Origin: Paenibacillus thalictri
Lineage (GTDB): Bacteria > Bacillota > Bacilli > Paenibacillales > NBRC-103111
Length of the DNA: 64,000 nucleotides
Reading direction: 5' to 3'
NCBI RefSeq assembly: GCF_004307995.1
Contig: NZ_SIRE01000011.1
Span: forward strand, 1 to 64,000
The notes below the pieces were generated by a model. That model was not told the origin of the DNA, made no database searches, and was given only the letters and a program-made list of their open reading frames with translations. The translations under genes and the position numbers were made by a program. Positions 28,693 to 38,068 of this stretch are shown in pieces (position 1 is the first letter of the stretch; each line of letters begins with the position of its first letter).

Positions 28693-30033
28693 ATGTTTAG
28701 ACAGACGAAATGGAGCACCGTGCTAAGCGTCCTGACGGCATGCTCGCTGCTAGCTGCATGCTCTTCGAACGGCGGCACTAATAGCTCGGCACCTTCAGCG
28801 GGAACGCAATCCGGTGACAAGCCAAAAGAAGCCAAGGTGGTCAAGCTGAAATTTTGGGGAGGGGTGCCGCCGGAAGCCGGGCCACAGCAGGTCATCGACA
28901 AATGGAACAAGGAGAACCCGAACATTCAGGTGGAGTATGTCAGGTATGTGAACGATGATCCCGGAAACCTGAAACTGGATACTGCACTCATGACCGGGCA
29001 GGGCGTCGATCTGTTTATGAGCTATTTTGTGCCTCGCCTGGAGAAAAGAGTGAGGTCCGGCAATGCGCTGGACCTGGGGCAATTCAGTGATTACAATATT
29101 GAGGCAAAAATCGGACCGGCAGCGAAAGATTGGCAAATCGACGGGAAAAATTACTCTATTCCGACAACAAAGAAAAATTTCTTTATCTGGCTTAATAAAC
29201 AGGCTTTGGATGAGGTCGGCCTGCCAGTACCTACTGATTGGACTTGGGAAGATGTGCAGGCATATGCAGACAAATTGAAGAAGGGACAACGCCAAGGTTT
29301 CCTGCAGACGTTGACTGAATTCGATTATCCGATGGACGGATCGATCGAGGGTTCCGGCGGCAATGTGAAACCCGACGGAACGTCGAATTTAGGTGATCCC
29401 TACGCCAAGAAATATTTGGAAATTATGTATAATATGATGTTTAACCAGAAGAGTACACCGGCATTGGGTGAGCAAATCGCGAACAAGATGCCGACGGAAG
29501 CGGAATTTCTGAAAGGAAACGCTGGGATTTTTTATGCAGGGAGCTATATATTCCGATTTTCCAATAATTTGAAAGATTATCCGCGTGATTTCAAAATCGC
29601 ATTTGCCCCTATGCCAAAAGTAAGCAAGGATCAGAGCCAATTCAAAGTACTCGGAGGCGTAGGCGATGCCCTTTCGATCAACGCCGCCTCTCCGTATAAG
29701 GAAGAAGCGTGGAAGTTTATGAAATGGTATGCGGACGGGGGGATCCTGCCGATGGCCGAGGGCGGACGAATTCCGGCTTCCAAAGAAATAGATAAAAATG
29801 CCGTTTCGCAATTGCTGACCAAAGGCGCGCAAGGAACTTACGATCTCGATTCAATGCAAAAGGTATTGTTCGATGATAACCGCGAAACGTTCGAGTTGAA
29901 GCTGGAGCAGCAGGTGATCGATATCCGCAAGGAAGAATACCAGAAATATTTCACCAAAGCCCAATCACTGGATGAAACGATAAACCGGATTGTAAAAAGG
30001 CACAATGATTATTTGACGCAGAAGAAAAAATAA
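28693..30033 (+). CDS. Sugar ABC transporter substrate-binding lipoprotein, paralogue 1
   Basis: 446 residues. Lipobox LLAACSS near residue 22, Ser/Gly-rich linker, and an SBP family 1 fold starting KLKFWGGVPPEAGPQQVIDKWNKENP. It is closely similar over its length to the protein at 31617-32942: both carry VEYVRYVNDDPGNLKLDTALMTGQGVDL and FDYPMDGSIEGSGGNVK. SD GGGAGGAAA before the ATG. It probably feeds the permeases further downstream, possibly with a different ligand preference from its paralogue. Confidence 0.9.
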   Translation: MFRQTKWSTVLSVLTACSLLAACSSNGGTNSSAPSAGTQSGDKPKEAKVVKLKFWGGVPPEAGPQQVIDKWNKENPNIQVEYVRYVNDDPGNLKLDTALMTGQGVDLFMSYFVPRLEKRVRSGNALDLGQFSDYNIEAKIGPAAKDWQIDGKNYSIPTTKKNFFIWLNKQALDEVGLPVPTDWTWEDVQAYADKLKKGQRQGFLQTLTEFDYPMDGSIEGSGGNVKPDGTSNLGDPYAKKYLEIMYNMMFNQKSTPALGEQIANKMPTEAEFLKGNAGIFYAGSYIFRFSNNLKDYPRDFKIAFAPMPKVSKDQSQFKVLGGVGDALSINAASPYKEEAWKFMKWYADGGILPMAEGGRIPASKEIDKNAVSQLLTKGAQGTYDLDSMQKVLFDDNRETFELKLEQQVIDIRKEEYQKYFTKAQSLDETINRIVKRHNDYLTQKKK

Positions 30034-30091
30034 TCGTGGCGGGAGAAAGGCGCTGAAACGCCTTTCTCCTCTTACAGAACTTGGAGGCAAG

Positions 30092-31447
30092 ATGATGAAA
30101 CACTTCGAAAAACCGAACATCATTGAAATCATTGTGCATGATTTGGGTACAAGGCTCGGTTGCTATGGAGAAACAACGGTCGAGACGCCGAACTTGGATG
30201 CATTCGCAGGAGAAAGCATCCGATTTACGCATCATTTCAGTGCCTCGCCTTATTGCTGCCCGAGCAGAGGAAGTATAGTGACGGGGAAATACCCGCATGT
30301 GAACGGGTTGACCGGTTTGGTTCCCCTTGGATGGAACTTGCCTGACCACAATGTGACTTTGGCAAGGATTCTTAAAAGTGGCGGGTATGAAACGTATCTG
30401 TTCGGTCATCAGCATGAAGTTATCGATCGCGGGCAATACCAGGCGGATTTTGATTACATGAGCGACGAATCAACGATGAACTCCAATCTTATTGTCTCTG
30501 AGGTCAATCGTTTTCTAGCCGACCGACAACCATCCCCGGCAAAGCCGTTTTTTGCACGGATCGGTTTTTGGGAAGTTCATCGTCCGTATGAAGCTTATCC
30601 CAAAGGAGATCCTCTCTCAGTGGGCGTACCCGGTTATTTGGCGGATACCCCGGGAGCGCGTGAGGATCTGGCCATGTTTCACGGCTCTATTAAGCAAATG
30701 GATCAAGATATCGGACAAATATTGAACAACCTGGAGAAAGCGGGATTAAAGGACAATACCATTGTCGTATTCACTACGGATCATGGAATCGATTTTCCGC
30801 GAGCCAAAGGCACCCTGTATGACCCCGGAATTAACACAACCTTGCTCGTGAGATGGCCGCAAGTTTGCACGAATGGGAGGGTAGTCACGGATCTGCTGAG
30901 TAATATCGATCTCTTTCCAACGTTATTGGAAGCGGCAGGCATGCCCACCCCTAATGATATTCAAGGCCGATCATTTCTTCCACTCTTGCAAGGAGAAGAG
31001 TACACTCCCAGATCGTACATTTTTTCCGAGAAAAATGAGGTTGCTTCCGATTTGAAGCGTTGTGTGCGAACGAAGCGGCATAAATACATTCAAAACTTTC
31101 AGGAGGGACCGCTCCTGTATATGATGCCTAGTATGGAAGCCAGCTTGACGCGAAGAGATATGGGGAATGATCATTTCGCTCCCAGACCCCGCGTGGAGCT
31201 GTACGATTTGGATAGCGATCCTCTTGAATTCAATAACCTGGCGGGATTGCCTGAGGTTGCCCATATCGAAAAAACGCTCGCGGATCAGTTGCGCACGATT
31301 ATGGAAGAAACCGCTGATTTTATATTGGCAGGTCCAATTGCTAGGCCTAAAGAGGAAGAAATCGTCCTTCGCGAAAAGTACACGCATATAAAAAACCATT
31401 CCTCTTATCCTCGCGAGGGATTGAGGCTCCCTATGGAATTGGAATAA
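30092..31447 (+). CDS. Sulfatase, heparan N-sulfatase-like group
   Basis: 451 residues of the alkaline-phosphatase superfamily. The active-site motif is C55-C56-P57-S58-R59 within SPYCCPSRGS; C55 is the residue expected to become formylglycine. Other motifs: HDLGTRLGCYG (metal-binding Asp region), PHVNGLTGL, and VVFTTDHGIDFPRAKGTLYDPG (metal-binding D-H). The NGLTGL and CxPSR layout resembles N-sulfoglucosamine sulfohydrolases. No signal peptide is visible, so it should act in the cytoplasm on an imported sulfated saccharide. It interrupts the duplicated binding-protein pair. A formylglycine-generating or anaerobic maturase is not in this window. Confidence 0.88.
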   Translation: MMKHFEKPNIIEIIVHDLGTRLGCYGETTVETPNLDAFAGESIRFTHHFSASPYCCPSRGSIVTGKYPHVNGLTGLVPLGWNLPDHNVTLARILKSGGYETYLFGHQHEVIDRGQYQADFDYMSDESTMNSNLIVSEVNRFLADRQPSPAKPFFARIGFWEVHRPYEAYPKGDPLSVGVPGYLADTPGAREDLAMFHGSIKQMDQDIGQILNNLEKAGLKDNTIVVFTTDHGIDFPRAKGTLYDPGINTTLLVRWPQVCTNGRVVTDLLSNIDLFPTLLEAAGMPTPNDIQGRSFLPLLQGEEYTPRSYIFSEKNEVASDLKRCVRTKRHKYIQNFQEGPLLYMMPSMEASLTRRDMGNDHFAPRPRVELYDLDSDPLEFNNLAGLPEVAHIEKTLADQLRTIMEETADFILAGPIARPKEEEIVLREKYTHIKNHSSYPREGLRLPMELE

Positions 31448-31458
31448 TTCTTTATCAA

Positions 31459-31483
31459 TTCGGAGTATCGCACATATTACAGT
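31459..31483 (+). pseudogene. Relic of the 3' end of the YesN-type regulator gene
   Basis: These 25 bases match 28532-28556, the last codons of the response regulator, at 22 positions. Similarity resumes in the intergenic region: TTTGTGCC and GGATATGAT occur in both at the same 20-base spacing (28600/28620 and 31523/31543). This marks the left part of a tandem duplication that produced the two binding-protein genes. Confidence 0.75.
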
Positions 31484-31616
31484 ACGACTCCATACAGCGG
31501 CGCGTCAAACGCTGATTTGTGCCATAAACATCAAGGATATGATCGTTCATACAGTTCGGATTTGCTGGTAGACTGACCGTGTAATGCAAATGAATAAACA
31601 AGGAGGACAGAAAACG

Positions 31617-32942
31617 ATGAAATTGCAAAAGCTTAACCTCATGGTCAGCTCGCTGGCTGCCATATCCATGCTGACGGCTGCCTGCTCGAGCGGTAGCCAG
31701 GCACAGAAAGAAACGGCGCAGCAGCAAGCGGCCAAATCCGGGAAGCCGGTGCAGCTGAAGTTTTGGGGAGGGGTGCCGCCGGAGTCCGGCCCGCAGCAAG
31801 TAATCGACAATTGGAATAAAGAGCATCCGGACATTCAGGTGGAATACGTGCGGTACGTCAACGACGACCCTGGCAACTTGAAGCTCGATACGGCATTAAT
31901 GACCGGGCAAGGCGTTGACCTGTACGTCAACTATTACGTGCCGCGTCTGGAGAAGCGTGTGAAGGCGGGCAACGCGCTCGATTTGAGCACGATGAAGGAT
32001 TACGACGTCGACGCCAAAATCGGCGCCGAAGCCAAGGACTGGAAAATCGACAGCAAATATTACGCCATTCCTACCAAGAAAAACAACTATTTCATGTGGC
32101 TAAACAAAGACGCCTTTGATCAGGCGGGTATCCCGATACCTACCGAGTGGACGTGGGAAGATCTGCAAGCTTATGCCAAGAAGCTGAAGCAAGGTGACCG
32201 CTGGGGCATGCTGCAAACGCTGCTCGAATTCGACTATCCGATGGACGGCTCGATTGAAGGCTCCGGCGGGAATGTAAAAGCGGACGGCAGCTCCAACCTG
32301 GCCGACCCGAATGCCAAACGCTATTTGGAAATTATGTACAATATGATGCACGTCGATATGACGACTCCGACGATGGGCGAGCAAATTTCCAAGAAAATGC
32401 CGGTCGAGGCCGAGTTTTTGAAAGGCAACAGCGGGATCTTCTATGGAGGAGACTGGATTTTCCGGTTTGCCAACAATTTGAAGGATTACCCGCACAATTT
32501 TAAAATTGCGTTTGCTCCCTTGCCGAAGGTGTCGGCTAACCAAACCGGCTTCAAGTCGATGGGCGGCGTCGGCGATGCGATTTCGATCAACTCGGCGTCC
32601 CAGCATAAAGAGGAAGCATGGCAGTTTCTGAAATGGTACGCCGACGGCGGCATGCTGCCGATGGCGATGGGCGGCCGGGTGCCAGCTTCGTCCGCGATTG
32701 ATCAAAGCGCCGTGCTCAAGCTGCTGACGACCGGGGCGGAGCAAACGTACGATAATGAATCGCTGAAAAAAGTTTTGTTTGATCCGAAGAAGGTAACGTT
32801 CCAGTTAAAACTGGATCAGCAGGTCATTGATGCGCGCAAGGAAGAGTATCAAAAATATTTCACCAAAACGCAGTCACTGGACGCTACGATGGACCGAATC
32901 GTCAAGCGGCATACCGATTTCCTGCAGCAAAATAAAAAATGA
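31617..32942 (+). CDS. Sugar ABC transporter substrate-binding lipoprotein, paralogue 2
   Basis: 441 residues. Signal peptide with lipobox LTAACSS, then the SBP family 1 fold (KFWGGVPPESGPQQVIDNWNKEHP). It is a recent paralogue of the protein at 28693-30033. It directly precedes the permease genes, so it is likely the ancestral partner of this importer. ATG 31617 is preferred because AAGGAGGAC lies just upstream; an upstream ATG in frame at 31584 has no SD. Confidence 0.92.
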   Translation: MKLQKLNLMVSSLAAISMLTAACSSGSQAQKETAQQQAAKSGKPVQLKFWGGVPPESGPQQVIDNWNKEHPDIQVEYVRYVNDDPGNLKLDTALMTGQGVDLYVNYYVPRLEKRVKAGNALDLSTMKDYDVDAKIGAEAKDWKIDSKYYAIPTKKNNYFMWLNKDAFDQAGIPIPTEWTWEDLQAYAKKLKQGDRWGMLQTLLEFDYPMDGSIEGSGGNVKADGSSNLADPNAKRYLEIMYNMMHVDMTTPTMGEQISKKMPVEAEFLKGNSGIFYGGDWIFRFANNLKDYPHNFKIAFAPLPKVSANQTGFKSMGGVGDAISINSASQHKEEAWQFLKWYADGGMLPMAMGGRVPASSAIDQSAVLKLLTTGAEQTYDNESLKKVLFDPKKVTFQLKLDQQVIDARKEEYQKYFTKTQSLDATMDRIVKRHTDFLQQNKK

Positions 32943-32953
32943 GGACGACCGCC

Positions 32954-33835
32954 ATGAAACACAACTGGATGAAAAGACAACAAGCAATGGGCTACTTGTT
33001 CATCGCCCCCAACATGATCGGCGTCATACTGTTTTTCTTCGTGCCTGCGTTGTTCTCTCTGGTCATTTCGTTCACCGACTGGAAATTTACGAGCCATGAG
33101 GCGAATTTCATGGGCTTCGACAACTACCGACGGCTTTTCACGGACGAAGTGTTTTATGTCTCGTTAAAAAATACGCTGCTGTTTCTGGGAGCGGTTCCGA
33201 TTTCTATCGCACTGGCCTTCTTGGTTGCGCTGGCGCTGAACCGCAGTGTGTATTTGAAGAGTCTGCTTCGCGCCATGTACTTTTTGCCGTATATTACAAG
33301 CGGCGTAGCCGTCGCTTTCGTATGGATGCTGTTGTTTGACTCGAAGCAAGGGCCGATCAACCATCTGCTCCGCTCGCTGGGAGTAACGAACCCTCCGGGT
33401 TGGTTTTCCACGGCGGAAACTCCGATGTACGCGTTTGATCTGATCTGGATCTGGTTTTTGCTCGGTTACAATATGATCATTTTCCTGACCGCGTTGCAGG
33501 AAGTTCCGCGCGAATTGCTGGAGGCGGCCAAGATCGACGGGGCGGGGCCGGTAAGAATTGTAAGGAGCGTCGTAGTGCCGCTGGTCAGCCCAACCACGTT
33601 TTTCCTGCTTGTCACTGGATTCATTACGACGATCAAGACGTTTGGCATCATTGAGGCGATCACCCACGGCGGGCCGGGCACGAGCAGTCATATTTTATCG
33701 TTATTTGTGTATAAAACCGCGTTCCGATATTACGAGATGGGCTACGCTTCGGCGATTTCGTGGGTGCTGTTTCTGATCATGATTATGATTACCGTTCTGC
33801 AGTGGTATGGGCAAAAGAGGTGGGTTCATTATTAA
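32954..33835 (+). CDS. Sugar ABC transporter permease (UgpA/MalF-like)
   Basis: 293 residues with six membrane segments. The EAA loop is seen in LQEVPRELLEAAKIDGAGPVRIVRSVVVPLV. ATG at 32954 has GAGGACG upstream; the ATG at 32939 overlaps the binding-protein stop. Its stop falls inside the start of the partner permease gene, implying translational coupling. Confidence 0.93.
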   Translation: MKHNWMKRQQAMGYLFIAPNMIGVILFFFVPALFSLVISFTDWKFTSHEANFMGFDNYRRLFTDEVFYVSLKNTLLFLGAVPISIALAFLVALALNRSVYLKSLLRAMYFLPYITSGVAVAFVWMLLFDSKQGPINHLLRSLGVTNPPGWFSTAETPMYAFDLIWIWFLLGYNMIIFLTALQEVPRELLEAAKIDGAGPVRIVRSVVVPLVSPTTFFLLVTGFITTIKTFGIIEAITHGGPGTSSHILSLFVYKTAFRYYEMGYASAISWVLFLIMIMITVLQWYGQKRWVHY

Positions 33836-34664
33836 TACGAGCGGATTGAGACTGACTAAAATAGCGATCACCGTCGTTATGCTGGCCTTGGGGATCACGA
33901 TGATTTTCCCTTACCTGTGGATGATCAGCACCTCCATCAAACGGCCGGATGAGGTATTCATCTACCCCGTACAACTGATCCCGAAGGTTCCGGTCCTGGA
34001 GCATCATATTACGGTGTGGACCGGCAAAGACAGCTTTTTGCCTTATTATTTGAATTCGCTGAAGGTCGCCTTTCTGAGCATGGGCGGAGCGGTGCTGCTG
34101 TCGGCGTTTGCCGCGTACGGCTTCGCACGCATCGAGTTCAAAGGCCGCGATTCGCTGTTTTTCCTTTATTTGACGGCCATGATGATTCCGCCGCAAATTT
34201 TGTTCGTGCCGAAATTTATCATGTTCGACTGGGCGGGCATTTACAACACGCATTGGGCGCTCATTCTGCCCGGCTGGTTTACGATTTTCGGGGTGTTCAT
34301 GATACGGCAGTTTTTGCTCGGCATCCCGAAAGATTTGACCGAAGCGGCGATGATGGACGGCGCGGGCCACATCAAGATCTTTTTCCGGCTTATGCTGCCG
34401 CTTATCAAGCCCGCGCTGGCGACGTTGGCGATTATCGATTTTTCGTGGCACTGGAACGATTATGAGAATGCGCTTGTGTTCCTGCTCGATAAAAATCTGT
34501 ATACCGTACCGCTTGGGCTGCAAAATTTCATCGACGAAAACTACGTGGACTACAACAAGATGATGGCGGCCGCCAGTGCGGCAATGATCCCGATGATCGT
34601 GCTGTTTTTTATCGGGCAGAAGTACATTATCCAGAGCGTCACAAGCACTTCGGTAAAAGGTTGA
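33807..34664 (+). CDS. Sugar ABC transporter permease (UgpE/MalG-like)
   Basis: 285 residues. Six membrane segments, FPYLWMISTSIKRPDEVF near the N-terminus and the EAA loop GIPKDLTEAAMMDGAGHIKIFFRLMLPL. It overlaps the previous gene by 29 bases. No clear SD precedes ATG 33807, so a start slightly downstream (after AAGAGGTGGG) is possible. No ATPase gene is present; such importers usually share a MsmX-type ATPase encoded elsewhere. Confidence 0.92.
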   Translation: MGKRGGFIINTSGLRLTKIAITVVMLALGITMIFPYLWMISTSIKRPDEVFIYPVQLIPKVPVLEHHITVWTGKDSFLPYYLNSLKVAFLSMGGAVLLSAFAAYGFARIEFKGRDSLFFLYLTAMMIPPQILFVPKFIMFDWAGIYNTHWALILPGWFTIFGVFMIRQFLLGIPKDLTEAAMMDGAGHIKIFFRLMLPLIKPALATLAIIDFSWHWNDYENALVFLLDKNLYTVPLGLQNFIDENYVDYNKMMAAASAAMIPMIVLFFIGQKYIIQSVTSTSVKG

Positions 34665-34713
34665 GCTAACCTGACAAATCACAGGGAATATCCCTTCATG
34701 GAGGTAGAATACA

Positions 34714-36948
34714 TTGCGTTCAGAGACAGTACATTCGGATATTACGGTGATTGGCGGTGGGCTTTCCGGCGTATGCGCCGCCGTGGCGGCGGCCAGGCTT
34801 GGCAGCAAGGTAGCACTGGTGCAAAACCGTCCTGTATTGGGCGGTAATTCAAGCAGTGAAATCCGGGTTTGGGTGTGCGGCGCGACAGGACACGGCGTTA
34901 ACAGGTACAGCCGGGAAACAGGGATTATGGGGGAGATGTTCCTCGAGAATCAATATACGAATCCGGAAGGAAATCCGTATTATTGGGATATTATTGTTTT
35001 GGAAACAGTTCGTAACGAACCGAATATCCAATTGTTTTTGAATACCGATGTACACGAGGTTGAAACCGATACTGACGGAGAGGATCAAAAGATACGTTCC
35101 GTTACAGGCTGGATGATGGGCTCTGAACGCCGAATCCGCTTTGAAAGCCCGGTATTTCTTGATTGCAGCGGCGACGGGCTGATCGGATTTCTGGCCGGGG
35201 CTAAATTTCAGCTTGGCCGGGAAGCCAAGCATGAGTACAACGAGGCATGGGGACAGGAGGTAGCGGACGATATACAGCTGGGCAGCACCCTGCTCTTCTA
35301 TACCAAGGACGTGGGTTTCCCTGTTAAATATGTTGCCCCAAGCTTCGCCAAGGATATCACCCAGACGCCGATTCCAATGCAACGTGTCATTCAAAGCGGC
35401 GATTCAGGCTGTTTCTATTGGTGGATCGAATTTGGCGGCGAGATGGATATCGCCCATGATAACGAGAGTATCCGCGACGAGCTGCAATCGGTTATTTACG
35501 GCATCTGGGACTACATTAAAAATTCAGGAAACTATCAAGCTGATAACCTGACGTTGGAATGGGTCGGTAATTTGCCGGGTAAACGGGAGTACCGCAGATT
35601 TATCGGCGATTATGTATACAATCAGAACGATATTGAGGGACAAGTCGAGTTTGAGGACCGCGTCACCTTCGGAGGCTGGTCCATTGACCTTCATGATCCA
35701 AAAGGCATGTACGGCGAAGTTGGTTCCAAACATCTCCAGCCTAAAGGTATTTACCATATTCCGTTCCGGTCGCTTTACTCAGTTAATGTGCCGAATCTGC
35801 TGTTTGCCGGCCGCAATTTTAGCGCGACGCATGTCGCTTTTGGAGGCACACGCGTGCAGGGCACTTGCGCTACAATGGGCGAAGCGGCGGGCACGGCTGC
35901 ATCGCTGTGCGTGCTTAAAGGCGTATCGCCACGCGAGCTGCACCGCAGCCACCTGCAGGAGCTGCAGATGACGCTGCTGCGGCAGGATGCCTCCATGATC
36001 GGGCTGTCGCTGCCGATCGAAGGCAACCTTGCACCGCTCGCTAAGGTGTCGGCGTCGAGTACGATGGACGTGATTGCCAGCGAAAGGCCGGATCAGGCAT
36101 TTAAGCTGCATACCGATCTCGGTTTCACGTTCCCGGTCGACCCATCCCTCGGCACCATTGAGCTGCTGCTCGATGTCGATGCACCGACGGTGCTGGAGGT
36201 TGAGGTATGGGATACGGGGCGCGGTGAAAATTATATTCCGGCGACGCTTCAAACCCGCGATGAAATCAGGCTGGAGCCGGGGACAGGGAAATGGGCGACG
36301 TTCCTTCTTCCGTGGGAGCCGGGCCGGCCGCAGAACGCTTTTGTTATCATCAAGGAAAATCCGCTTGTCTCCGTTCATTTGTCCACGCAGCCGGTCAGCG
36401 GCGTCCTGACATATGTGCGCGAGAAGGGGCTTAACGTCGAGCGCGGCATCGAAGGGCTCGATCCGAACGAGCCGGTAGTCATGTGGAATATGAAAAGCGT
36501 CCTGCGCAAGGTCATCTGCTTCCGTGCCGCTACCGCGGCATATTCGCCGGATAAAACAACCGACGGCTTCCTGCGTCCTTATGCCGGCCCGCACATGTGG
36601 GCATCTCAGCCGATGCAGCCCGGAGGGAACGAATGGCTGGAGTTTGCTTGGGACTCGGAAGTTACTGTACAGGAGATCCAGCTTGTTCTCAACGACGATG
36701 TTAATGAAGATTTGATTAACCTGCATCATCATCGCACGCCGTTTGAAATTATGCCGCAGCTAGTCAAAGATTTCAGTATTCAAGTCAAAGAAGTTGATGC
36801 ATGGACCGAGATTTACCGTGAATCCGGCAACCGCCGCCGGATGGTCAAATGCCAAGTGCCGGCTGTCCAAGCCACGCAGCTGCGCATTGTGGTAGAGAGC
36901 ACCAACGGCGGGGAACGGGCTGAAGTTTCGGAAGTCAGAATATTTTGA
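34714..36948 (+). CDS. FAD-dependent oxidoreductase with C-terminal discoidin-like domain
   Basis: 744 residues. The N-terminal Rossmann motif is ITVIGGGLSGVCAAVAAARLG, followed by PVLGGNSSSEIRVWVCG, typical of the FAD_oxidored (PF12831) group, and a second FAD-contact region NLLFAGRNFSATHVAFGGTRVQGTCATMGEAAG. Residues from about 600 on (TTDGFLRP, NEWLEFAWDSEVTVQEIQLVLNDD, LRIVVES) look like a galactose-binding/F5-8-type beta sandwich. Start is TTG with a GGAGG SD. No signal peptide. It may oxidise a sugar taken up by the importer; the reaction is not known. Confidence 0.85.
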   Translation: MRSETVHSDITVIGGGLSGVCAAVAAARLGSKVALVQNRPVLGGNSSSEIRVWVCGATGHGVNRYSRETGIMGEMFLENQYTNPEGNPYYWDIIVLETVRNEPNIQLFLNTDVHEVETDTDGEDQKIRSVTGWMMGSERRIRFESPVFLDCSGDGLIGFLAGAKFQLGREAKHEYNEAWGQEVADDIQLGSTLLFYTKDVGFPVKYVAPSFAKDITQTPIPMQRVIQSGDSGCFYWWIEFGGEMDIAHDNESIRDELQSVIYGIWDYIKNSGNYQADNLTLEWVGNLPGKREYRRFIGDYVYNQNDIEGQVEFEDRVTFGGWSIDLHDPKGMYGEVGSKHLQPKGIYHIPFRSLYSVNVPNLLFAGRNFSATHVAFGGTRVQGTCATMGEAAGTAASLCVLKGVSPRELHRSHLQELQMTLLRQDASMIGLSLPIEGNLAPLAKVSASSTMDVIASERPDQAFKLHTDLGFTFPVDPSLGTIELLLDVDAPTVLEVEVWDTGRGENYIPATLQTRDEIRLEPGTGKWATFLLPWEPGRPQNAFVIIKENPLVSVHLSTQPVSGVLTYVREKGLNVERGIEGLDPNEPVVMWNMKSVLRKVICFRAATAAYSPDKTTDGFLRPYAGPHMWASQPMQPGGNEWLEFAWDSEVTVQEIQLVLNDDVNEDLINLHHHRTPFEIMPQLVKDFSIQVKEVDAWTEIYRESGNRRRMVKCQVPAVQATQLRIVVESTNGGERAEVSEVRIF

Positions 36949-36986
36949 CATTTAACATTATTTCTAACTCGGAGAGGAAGCTTGCA

Positions 36987-38042
36987 ATGAGCAATAAAAT
37001 GATGCGCGCCGCCGTTATGGACCGGCCTTTGTCGATTGCGGTGCAGTCGGTGGAAATCCCCCGGCCCAAGCCGGATGAGGCGCTTGTGAGAGTTCGCTGT
37101 ATCGGCGTATGCGGTTCGGATTTGCACTACTATGAACGCGGCAGAATCGGCCGTTACGTGGTAACGAAGCCGATTATTCTCGGCCACGAGTTGGCCGGCG
37201 ATGTGGTGGAGGTCGGCAGCGAAGTCGCCAATGTCGCGGCGGGCGACCGGGTTGCGGTCGAACCCGGCGTTACGTGCGGACGCTGCGCTTACTGCAAGTC
37301 GGGCCGGTACAATTTGTGCCCGGACGTCGTGTTTATGGCAACACCGCCTGTGGACGGCGCTTGGGCGGAATACATCACGATCCGCAGCGATTTTTTGTTC
37401 AAGCTGCCGGATACGGTCAGCTATGAGGAAGGCGCGCTGCTGGAGCCGCTGTCCGTCGGCATTCACGCGATGAAGCGGGCACAGGCGGGACCGGGCGACC
37501 GAGTGTTCATCTCGGGCCTCGGGCCGATCGGTCTGCTTGCCGGTGCAGCCGCCAAGCTGTTCGGCGTAACCGACATCACGGCAAGCGAGGTTATCGCCGA
37601 ACGGCGGGGCCTCGCAGGCCGCATGGGCATCGACCGGGTGCTCGATCCCAGCGACGCGGACGCTTTTGCTGCGGCGATGTCGGAGCAGGGAGGTTACGAT
37701 GTGGTCGTGGAGTCGTCCGGCAACGGCGCGGCGATTCGCCATACGGTCGCGGCGGCCCGGCGCGGGGGACGGATCGTGCTGATCGGCCTGCCGTCCGTTG
37801 ACGACATTCCGCTGAATGTGCCGCAAATCATCGACAACGAAATCGATGTGCGGGGAGTTTTCCGTTACGCCAATACGTATGAAACCGCCATCCGCGCTTT
37901 GGGCAGCGCCCCGTGCGACATTCGCACGATCATCACTCACCGTTTTCCGCTGGAGCAAATTAAGGAAGCGATGGAGCTGGCGAGATTGGAAAAGCAAAGC
38001 TGCGTGAAGGTGATGATTTACCCCGGTGAGATGACGGAGTAG
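36987..38042 (+). CDS. Zinc-dependent medium-chain alcohol (polyol-type) dehydrogenase
   Basis: 351 residues of the MDR superfamily. Catalytic zinc ligands are in GVCGSDLHYYERG and GHELAGDVVEVG; structural zinc cysteines in CGRCAYCKSGRYNLC; the NAD-binding fold is FISGLGPIGLLAGAAAKLFG. The closest general class is sorbitol/xylitol dehydrogenase, which oxidises a polyol or sugar to a ketose. ATG 36987 has GGAGAGGAAG upstream. The epimerase and kinase that follow suggest a polyol to ketose to ketose-phosphate route. Confidence 0.9.
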   Translation: MSNKMMRAAVMDRPLSIAVQSVEIPRPKPDEALVRVRCIGVCGSDLHYYERGRIGRYVVTKPIILGHELAGDVVEVGSEVANVAAGDRVAVEPGVTCGRCAYCKSGRYNLCPDVVFMATPPVDGAWAEYITIRSDFLFKLPDTVSYEEGALLEPLSVGIHAMKRAQAGPGDRVFISGLGPIGLLAGAAAKLFGVTDITASEVIAERRGLAGRMGIDRVLDPSDADAFAAAMSEQGGYDVVVESSGNGAAIRHTVAAARRGGRIVLIGLPSVDDIPLNVPQIIDNEIDVRGVFRYANTYETAIRALGSAPCDIRTIITHRFPLEQIKEAMELARLEKQSCVKVMIYPGEMTE

Positions 38043-38068
38043 TTTTCAGGGAGGCGAGGGTCAAAGAA

